NCBI GenBank assembly: GCA_023457235.1
Contig: JAEWMK010000385.1
Coordinates: forward strand, 1-16,824
Origin: Bacillota bacterium
GTDB lineage: Bacteria > Bacillota > Bacilli > Bacillales > Bacillaceae_J
Direction of reading: 5' to 3'
DNA: 16,824 nt
The notes under the pieces: model-generated
Seen by the model: only the letters and a program-made list of their open reading frames with translations
The model's database searches: none
What the model was told of the DNA's origin: nothing
Translations under genes and position numbers: made by a program
In this document: positions 12,302 to 16,824 of the stretch, in pieces
Layout: each line of letters begins with the position of its first letter
How positions within the stretch are numbered: position 1 is the first letter of the stretch

Positions 12302-12331
12302 AAAATCCTCCATCCAGATATGGAGGATTTT
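12302..12331 (-). terminator. Terminator of the SleB-like hydrolase gene
   Basis: AAAATCCTCCAT (12302-12313) and ATGGAGGATTTT (12320-12331) are perfect 12-base arms with a 6-base loop; the T-run is part of the stem end on either strand. Confidence 0.85.
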
Positions 12332-12336
12332 GCATA

Positions 12337-13275
12337 TTACATTGTAAAGCGATGATTCCCAATATCTAATACAACTTCTCTAGCTAATAAAAACTGATTT
12401 GTCGTAGTTGATTTGTTAAAAAAATAAACTGCATTTTTAACTGGTTTTTCTCCCTGAAGAGCTTTTTTAGCCGCCTCAATTGAGCTTTGGCTCGGCTCTA
12501 CGGAATTAATTCTCCCGGTCGACACCGGTGTAAATTGTCCCGGTTCATTAACAATGGCTTCAATGGTGTCAGGAAAGCGACTATCATTGATACGGTTGAC
12601 GATTACATTTCCAACTGCAACTTGACCGATAAAAGGTTCATCCCCTGCTTCTGCTTCAATTAATTTTGCCAGTAAAAGCAAATCATCCTGATTCTCATTC
12701 TTCATGACCGATGGAATGATAACTTTCAGATATGTTTTCGGAGAGACAATACTTGATTGCAGGCCATTTCTAACCTTAATTAGTTGTTCAGTTGTATTAA
12801 ATTTTTTACTGATTGAAGATAAACTCTCCCCTTCTTGCACTTCATAAAGTGGCACTTGATTTAATCGAACAGTATTTTCCAGCCATTTAACTTTCAAGTG
12901 TAACAGTTCTGATACATGGCGAATTGGTAAATACATTCTGTCATTCCGCATTAAAGGGGAAACATCCATTATGTATTTGGAACCATTAATTTGTACTCCT
13001 CTAGAGCCTGCAAAAAATAAGATTTGATCGTTTATTGGTGATTTAATCAGAACTTTTCGTTCTGCACCATTCCATTCAACAGCCGCTCCTAGTTGTTCGC
13101 TAATAAATCTAATTGGAACAAACAGGCGCCCACTTTCAACAAAAAGCGGCTCTTGAAAAGACACTTCGTGATCATTAACAAAGATTTGATAATTGGGACT
13201 AGAATGAGCGTGTGCGAAGGTTGGCAATAAGATCAGTAGCCCAAATAGAATGAGCAACATCCTTAATACTTTCAT
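12337..13275 (-). CDS. Secreted cell wall hydrolase: copper-amine-oxidase-like domain, LysM, SleB/CwlJ domain
   Basis: 312 aa. A signal peptide (1-23, cut near AHA-HS) is followed by a copper amine oxidase N-terminal-like domain (about 28-138) with two repeats, ESGRLFVPIRFISEQLG and RNDRMYLPIRHVSELL. A LysM (about 143-188, YEVQEGESLSSISKKFN) and a SleB/CwlJ-type hydrolase_2 domain (about 199-310) complete it. In the last, LIEAEAGDEPFIGQVAVGNVIVNR carries the likely catalytic Glu (E209), and QFTPVSTGRI follows. Such enzymes cut peptidoglycan, in spores often the cortex at muramic lactam. The catalytic domain is SleB-like, but the N-terminus is not that of SleB, so it is a paralogue. GAGGTGA lies 5 bases before the ATG. 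Confidence 0.9.
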   Translation of the reverse strand: MKVLRMLLILFGLLILLPTFAHAHSSPNYQIFVNDHEVSFQEPLFVESGRLFVPIRFISEQLGAAVEWNGAERKVLIKSPINDQILFFAGSRGVQINGSKYIMDVSPLMRNDRMYLPIRHVSELLHLKVKWLENTVRLNQVPLYEVQEGESLSSISKKFNTTEQLIKVRNGLQSSIVSPKTYLKVIIPSVMKNENQDDLLLLAKLIEAEAGDEPFIGQVAVGNVIVNRINDSRFPDTIEAIVNEPGQFTPVSTGRINSVEPSQSSIEAAKKALQGEKPVKNAVYFFNKSTTTNQFLLAREVVLDIGNHRFTM

Positions 13276-13418
13276 ATTCTCACCTCTTTTTCTAATACTT
13301 TAGAGTTTAGCATTGGATGGTATAACACTTCATTAGTAGGTCACTGGAGATTTTTCCTTTTTTAGGAAGGAAGAAAATTAACTTTTCGGGGTAAAAATAG
13401 GATAAAAGGAGGAGTCTT

Positions 13419-13601
13419 ATGTCAAACCAAAATAAAGGCAAATATGAAATAGCAAACGAGCTCGGGATCCCATTAAATAAGGGGTATAACGGCAATATAA
13501 CAGCAAGTAATGCTGGTAAAATTGGCGGAGCAATTGGTGGGAATATGGTAAAGGAAATGGTAAGAATGGCTGAACAGCAACTCGCAAGGAACAATCAGTG
13601 A
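13419..13601 (+). CDS. Alpha/beta-type small acid-soluble spore protein
   Basis: 60 aa. KYEIANELGIPL (8-19) and GKIGGAIGGNMVKEMVRMAEQQLA (33-56) match the two conserved blocks of alpha/beta SASP: the first holds the GPR protease cleavage site (after E10) and the second the DNA-binding helix ending AEQQL. The order and the NMVK segment recall the minor SspF type as well as SspA/SspB. Such proteins coat forespore DNA, protecting it from UV and heat, and are degraded at germination. AAAGGAGG lies about 6 bases before the ATG. Transcription by sigma-G is expected, but no convincing sigma-G promoter was seen in 13276-13418. Confidence 0.85.
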   Translation: MSNQNKGKYEIANELGIPLNKGYNGNITASNAGKIGGAIGGNMVKEMVRMAEQQLARNNQ

Positions 13602-13611
13602 TTTTTGTCAA

Positions 13612-13645
13612 AAAAGTGTCTGACATAATTAATTCAGACACTTTT
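13612..13645. terminator. Bidirectional terminator between SASP and PAP2 genes
   Basis: AAAAGTGTCTGA (13612-13623) and TCAGACACTTTT (13634-13645) are perfect 12-base arms with a 10-base loop. The right arm lies inside the PAP2 gene and encodes its last three codons and stop. Confidence 0.85.
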
Positions 13646-14272
13646 CTCACTTATTTTTATTCGATAAGATAGAATGATACATAAAGTCAACCACAATCCC
13701 CCGCTTAGAAAGCCTGCAATAACATCACTTGGATAGTGGACTCCTAAATAAATTCGACTTAAACCAATACATAAAATCATAATACCTAGGAGCCATGGTA
13801 TGAAAAAGGCTTTGTTCGTTTTTTCTTTTAGTTCTTGGTAAAGTAAAAACGATAGAAACCCATAAAAGCCAATCGAAATCATAGCATGCCCACTTGGAAA
13901 GCTATATCCGGTAACTTCTACTAAACGGTCACCCGTTGGCCGTGGACGTTCAATAGCAGCTTTTAAAATATGATTTAATAACCTTACTCCCAATAAATTA
14001 ATAACTAATAAAACTGGAAAAATTAGTTTTCTCCGTAAAAGCCAAAAACCAATCCCAACCAAAAATAATACCGGAAATTCAACTTTATAAGACCCAATTG
14101 TTGTTAACACAATCATAATCACTGTCAGGTTATCCGATCTAAATTGTTGAATAAATGTACTAATTACCTGATCGAATCGTATAAGTCCCTCCGAACCAAT
14201 CCTTAGACTAATCCCTAAATACGTTATTATGAGAATTAATATAATAAGAAATGTTTTTTTGTATATAGACAC
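13634..14272 (-). CDS. PAP2-family membrane phosphatase
   Basis: 212 aa from the GTG at 14272, where AAGGA lies 8 bases upstream; the ATG three codons earlier (14281) directly abuts that site, so GTG is preferred. About six membrane helices are predicted. The PAP2 catalytic motifs are complete: KAAIERPRP (K104, R109), YSFPSGHAM (H129) and SRIYLGVHYPSDVIAG (R173, H179, D183). Family members hydrolyse lipid phosphates such as phosphatidic acid, phosphatidylglycerophosphate or undecaprenyl pyrophosphate (BcrC) on the outer membrane face; the exact substrate cannot be read here. It is divergent from the NUDIX gene and its 3' end overlaps the terminator stem. Confidence 0.9.
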   Translation of the reverse strand: MSIYKKTFLIILILIITYLGISLRIGSEGLIRFDQVISTFIQQFRSDNLTVIMIVLTTIGSYKVEFPVLFLVGIGFWLLRRKLIFPVLLVINLLGVRLLNHILKAAIERPRPTGDRLVEVTGYSFPSGHAMISIGFYGFLSFLLYQELKEKTNKAFFIPWLLGIMILCIGLSRIYLGVHYPSDVIAGFLSGGLWLTLCIILSYRIKISEKSV

Positions 14273-14333
14273 GTTATCCATCCTTATGTGCTAAAATTAT
14301 AGTAAAACTAAAAAAAGAGGAGGGAGATCCTAT

Positions 14334-14957
14334 ATGACGGACGATTTGATCGCACGTATTCAAAAAGTAACCAATAATCGGCCGCACGTTTTAGGTCATA
14401 AGCTATTCCAAAGTTATTCTGTTTTAATACCTTTAATTAATATCAATGATGATATTCATATTATTTTTGAAAAACGTGCCGAACATTTAAGACGCCAACC
14501 AGGTGAAATATGTTTTCCAGGCGGCCGCATTGAAAAAGGACAAGAAGACAGTCAATCCGCAGCAATTCGAGAAGCTACGGAAGAATTGCAAATTAATATA
14601 GGAGATATCAATCTTATTGGACCACTTGACTTTTTCGTTTCATCCTCTGACTCGATCATTTATCCTTTTGTCGGGTGGATTGAAAAAGAATTTGCTGAGA
14701 TTTCTCCCAATTCTGAAGAGGTAAGTGAAATCTTCACTGTTCCTATTTCCTTTCTTTTAAATACTAAACCTAAAATTTATCAAATTCATTATAAAATTGA
14801 GCCGGAAGATAATTTTCCTTATCATCTTATCCCAGATGGAAAAAATTATAATTGGCGACCAAGAAGTATGAAAGAGTATTTTTATTGCTACGAAGATAAA
14901 GTCATCTGGGGGATGACGGCAAGAATGCTGAATGAATTTCTTGAAAATATCAGTTAA
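14334..14957 (+). CDS. NUDIX hydrolase, CoA pyrophosphatase (NudL) type
   Basis: 207 aa. LRRQPGEICFPGG (52-64) is the CoA-pyrophosphatase signature preceding the Nudix box. The box follows as GGRIEKGQEDSQSAAIREATEEL (63-85), with REATEE holding the metal-binding glutamates. The distance from GG to RE is one residue longer than in MutT but is the same as in E. coli NudL, supporting the subfamily. Expected role: cleavage of (oxidised) CoA or acyl-CoA to 3',5'-ADP and 4'-phosphopantetheine derivatives in the cytosol. GGAGG lies 10-12 bases before the ATG. The next gene starts 85 bases later with no terminator visible, so co-transcription with the HAD gene is possible. Confidence 0.88.
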   Translation: MTDDLIARIQKVTNNRPHVLGHKLFQSYSVLIPLININDDIHIIFEKRAEHLRRQPGEICFPGGRIEKGQEDSQSAAIREATEELQINIGDINLIGPLDFFVSSSDSIIYPFVGWIEKEFAEISPNSEEVSEIFTVPISFLLNTKPKIYQIHYKIEPEDNFPYHLIPDGKNYNWRPRSMKEYFYCYEDKVIWGMTARMLNEFLENIS

Positions 14958-15042
14958 CTTTATTTATATTTTCTTATATACAAAATAGTTTTTCAATTGT
15001 AATCTTTATTATTATATATAAAAGGAAGAGGAGTAAATAATA

Positions 15043-15840
15043 ATGGTAAAAGCAATATTTTTCGATCTAGATGATACTCTACTATGGGATCAAAAAAGCG
15101 TAAAAGAAGCGTTTGTAGCAACTTGTCAAAAAGCAAAAGAAAAATATAATGTTGATCCCGAAACACTGGAGGAAGCTGTCCGCAGAGAAGCGAGAGAACT
15201 ATACAGCTCCTATGAGACCTACTCATTTACACAGATGATTGGGATCAATCCATTTGAAGGTCTATGGGGAAATTTTTCAGATGATCAAGAAGACTTTATT
15301 AAAATGAGCAAAATTGTACCAACCTACCGCAAAGAAGCATGGACAAGAGGTTTAGCCGCTTTAGGCATCGAAGATCCTGATTTCGGGTATGAGTTAGGTG
15401 AACTATTCCCAGCTAATCGCCGGGAGAAACCATTTGTGTACGATGAATCATTTCAAGTACTAGATCAATTAAAGGGCAATTATAAACTACTATTATTAAC
15501 AAATGGCTCACCCGATTTACAAAATACAAAATTAATGATTACACCAGAAATTGCACCGTACTTTGATCAAATCGTTATTTCTGGAGATTTTGGACGAGGC
15601 AAACCTGATCCATCCATTTTTGAACATGCTTTAAAACTGATGGAAATAAATAAAGAGGATGCTCTAATGGTTGGCGATAATTTAATGACTGATATTCTTG
15701 GGGCAACACGCGCCGGCATTAAGTCAGTATGGATTAACCGCCATAATAAAGAAAGACTTCCTGACGTTACCCCTACTTATGAAATTAAACATCTTGAAGA
15801 GCTCTTTCCAATACTGGAAGAACTTAAGTCAGCAGAATGA
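15043..15840 (+). CDS. ysaA: HAD-superfamily phosphatase, YsaA-like
   Basis: 265 aa. All four HAD motifs are present: FFDLDDTLL with nucleophile D8 and acid D10, LLTNGS with T153, K187 in GRGKPDPSIF, and VGDNLMTD with D212 and D217. A helical cap (about 15-125) contains MIGINPFEGLWGNFS, which together with the overall sequence closely recalls B. subtilis YsaA, for which phosphoserine phosphatase activity has, as I recall, been proposed. It is cytosolic and Mg2+-dependent; the natural substrate is not proven by sequence. AGAGGAG lies 9 bases before the ATG. It is followed by a strong hairpin. Confidence 0.88.
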   Translation: MVKAIFFDLDDTLLWDQKSVKEAFVATCQKAKEKYNVDPETLEEAVRREARELYSSYETYSFTQMIGINPFEGLWGNFSDDQEDFIKMSKIVPTYRKEAWTRGLAALGIEDPDFGYELGELFPANRREKPFVYDESFQVLDQLKGNYKLLLLTNGSPDLQNTKLMITPEIAPYFDQIVISGDFGRGKPDPSIFEHALKLMEINKEDALMVGDNLMTDILGATRAGIKSVWINRHNKERLPDVTPTYEIKHLEELFPILEELKSAE

Positions 15841-15846
15841 ATTAGA

Positions 15847-15871
15847 AATGGCCAGGGTAACCCTGGCCATT
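15847..15871. terminator. Bidirectional terminator after the HAD gene
   Basis: AATGGCCAGGGT (15847-15858) and ACCCTGGCCATT (15860-15871) form a perfect palindrome around one base. It lies between two convergent genes; T-tracts are short (TGTTAATT in plus, TTTCTAATT in minus). Confidence 0.75.
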
Positions 15872-15877
15872 GTTAAT

Positions 15878-16177
15878 TCATGCCATTACTTTTGAATTTA
15901 GAATTTCTTTTAATACTTGATTGATTTTACTCCTATGTTTCCAGATAAATAAAAGCAAACCATCGATATCATCCATCATCGTTTCACCATCATCACAATA
16001 ATTTTCACCCTTACCGTGAATGGACCATCTTTCGTCCTTTTTCATTAATGTATATTGTCCACCGCGTTCCTTGTCTTTAAACACAAAATAATGCTTTTCA
16101 TTTTCATAATCATACGAAGCAATGTCTGTAAATTCCTCAAGGAATTGCATTGCATCTAGTTTTTTCCTAATAGTCAA
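15878..16177 (-). CDS. Hypothetical protein, 99 aa
   Basis: I do not recognise it. The TTG start (16177-16175) has AAAGGTG 8 bases upstream. The product is soluble with mixed alpha/beta character: an amphipathic N-terminal helix (LDAMQFLEEF), beta-like strands (KHYFVFKDKERGGQYTLMKKDERWSIHG) and a C-terminal helical part (IDGLLLFIWKHRSKINQVLKEIL). The middle resembles small single-domain proteins with alternating strands, but no motif is diagnostic. It shares a terminator with the convergent HAD gene. A nearby small gene on the same strand (16305-16511) ends in its own terminator, so they are separate units. Confidence 0.75.
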   Translation of the reverse strand: MTIRKKLDAMQFLEEFTDIASYDYENEKHYFVFKDKERGGQYTLMKKDERWSIHGKGENYCDDGETMMDDIDGLLLFIWKHRSKINQVLKEILNSKVMA

Positions 16178-16294
16178 CTACATCACACCTTTCATCAATA
16201 TACACCCTAGAAAAAAAGCTGTTATATTATTAGTTCGACATTGAAACTGAATTCCTTGTAAAAATCTTAAAAAAGTTTTCAAGAAAACAAAAAA

Positions 16295-16317
16295 ACTACT
16301 AACATTAAATTAGTAGT
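16295..16317 (-). terminator. Terminator of the 68-codon gene
   Basis: ACTACTAA (16295-16302) and TTAGTAGT (16310-16317) with a 7-base loop; on the minus strand followed by TTTTTTTG-like T-run. The stem starts within the last codons and the stop codon falls in the loop. Confidence 0.82.
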
Positions 16318-16511
16318 CCTACTTTTTCTTCTTCAGTTACTTTACACTCAAGACACATATTGTTGATAACCGATATTGTATTATATTGGTTTTTTACCCA
16401 AATTTTATCTCTTTCAACCTTAACTACTTCACCAGTTATCACTTGACCATATCGCGAGAAATATAATTCATTCGTAATTACTTCTTGGCCAACCGTAAAT
16501 AACTCATTCAT
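16305..16511 (-). CDS. Hypothetical protein, 68 aa
   Basis: I do not recognise a family. The sequence MNELFTVGQEVITNEL, then GQVITGEVVKVERDKIWVK, alternates hydrophobic residues and glycines as in a small SH3-like or KOW-like beta barrel, followed by a short tail with two cysteines (MCLECKV) and an acidic EEE run. AAAGGAG lies 9 bases before the ATG. Its last codons form the first arm of its terminator. It is divergent from the truncated gene at the right edge. Confidence 0.75.
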   Translation of the reverse strand: MNELFTVGQEVITNELYFSRYGQVITGEVVKVERDKIWVKNQYNTISVINNMCLECKVTEEEKVGLLI

Positions 16512-16719
16512 GAATATGAACTCCTTTAACTTACCATACTTTTATTATTTAATTTTATTATACCCTAAAATGGATGAAAATAGTCGAAAAATGTTTTTCA
16601 AAATTATGACGATTTATTATGCGCTTACATTTTTGAAAGTTTTATTGAATTGTAGTAATATTTTCTATAAAATAGGACATAAAGGATATTTATTATCTGC
16701 TACTAATAGGAGGTATAAA

Positions 16720-16824
16720 ATGAATAATAACGATACATTTAAAGTAGTTAAACTTCTTCAGGACTTGTCAAATTCTTTGAGGGGAAGCACTAATATTTAT
16801 GATTCACAGTATGTTGATAACGTC
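16720..16824 (+). CDS. Unknown protein, N-terminal part (cut by window edge)
   Basis: The first 35 codons are open, beginning MNNNDTFKVVKLLQDLSNSL and ending YDSQYVDNV. AGGAGG (16709-16714) lies 5-6 bases before the ATG, so the start is convincing. No family can be named from this much. The N-terminus is hydrophilic with a likely amphipathic helix and no signal peptide. Confidence 0.65.
   Translation, partial: MNNNDTFKVVKLLQDLSNSLRGSTNIYDSQYVDNV

Noticed and set aside
13290..13418. Sigma-G promoter for the SASP gene
   Set aside because: GCATT is followed by CATTAGTA at a near-suitable distance, but the -10 does not fit CATNNTA and the spacing is short; expected but not shown.
13307..13650. 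Minus-strand frames opposite the SASP gene
   Set aside because: The plus-strand SASP has a perfect ribosome binding site and family motifs; the minus frames have neither.
14371..14590. Abnormal Nudix box with one extra residue
   Set aside because: The extra residue compared with MutT is also present in E. coli NudL, so it is normal for the CoA pyrophosphatase subfamily.
14992..15020. Promoter TTCAAT-N17-TATATA before the HAD gene
   Set aside because: The predicted start would fall within the ribosome binding site, so it is not a convincing promoter.

Overview
The window looks like chromosomal DNA of a low-GC, endospore-forming Bacillaceae (Bacillus/Neobacillus/Mesobacillus-like). The reasons are an alpha/beta-type SASP gene, a SleB-type cell wall hydrolase, a cytosolic PAS histidine kinase of the sporulation-kinase kind, patA, ysaA and hemAT homologues very close to B. 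subtilis proteins, strong AGGAGG ribosome binding sites, TTG/GTG starts, and B. subtilis-type operator motifs. Species cannot be fixed from the sequence alone. No phage, complete IS, CRISPR array, rRNA or tRNA is visible.

Left part (1-3192): a minus-strand operon etfB(fixA)-etfA(fixB)-fixC, with fixC running off the window, is divergent from a plus-strand di-iron RIC/ScdA-type repair gene. The 0.5 kb between them holds a chain of hairpins, a 9-bp dyad, a cre-like site, a Rex-like site and a near-perfect FNR box placed exactly 41.5 bp upstream of the inferred RIC start point. This suggests control by oxygen/nitrosative stress, NADH/NAD and carbon source.

Middle-left (3193-5640): three very small minus-strand genes of unknown function (67, 33 and 61 codons). 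The first lies below a perfect FNR-type palindrome; the 61-aa product resembles an internal piece of a tyrosine recombinase. Then comes a HemAT-type haem globin chemotaxis transducer.

Centre (5726-10395): a TrkH/KtrB-type K+ channel subunit, a small ORF that may be a YolD-like remnant behind a LexA-like box, a 36-aa basic ORF, an interspersed Bacillaceae-type repeat, patA (aminotransferase, lysine/DAP or methionine metabolism) and a two-PAS histidine kinase.

Right part (10476-16824): an M20 amidohydrolase, an Asn-rich lipoprotein, a CAO-like/LysM/SleB hydrolase, a SASP, a PAP2 phosphatase, a NudL-type CoA pyrophosphatase and a YsaA-like HAD phosphatase. These are followed by small unknown genes, the last cut by the window edge. 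Most genes are single transcription units closed by clear, often bidirectional, hairpin terminators.

I see mostly ordinary housekeeping and accessory content rather than a clear new system. The most interesting material is the redox-regulated divergent region, the FNR-flanked small-gene cluster and several degenerate or tiny genes.
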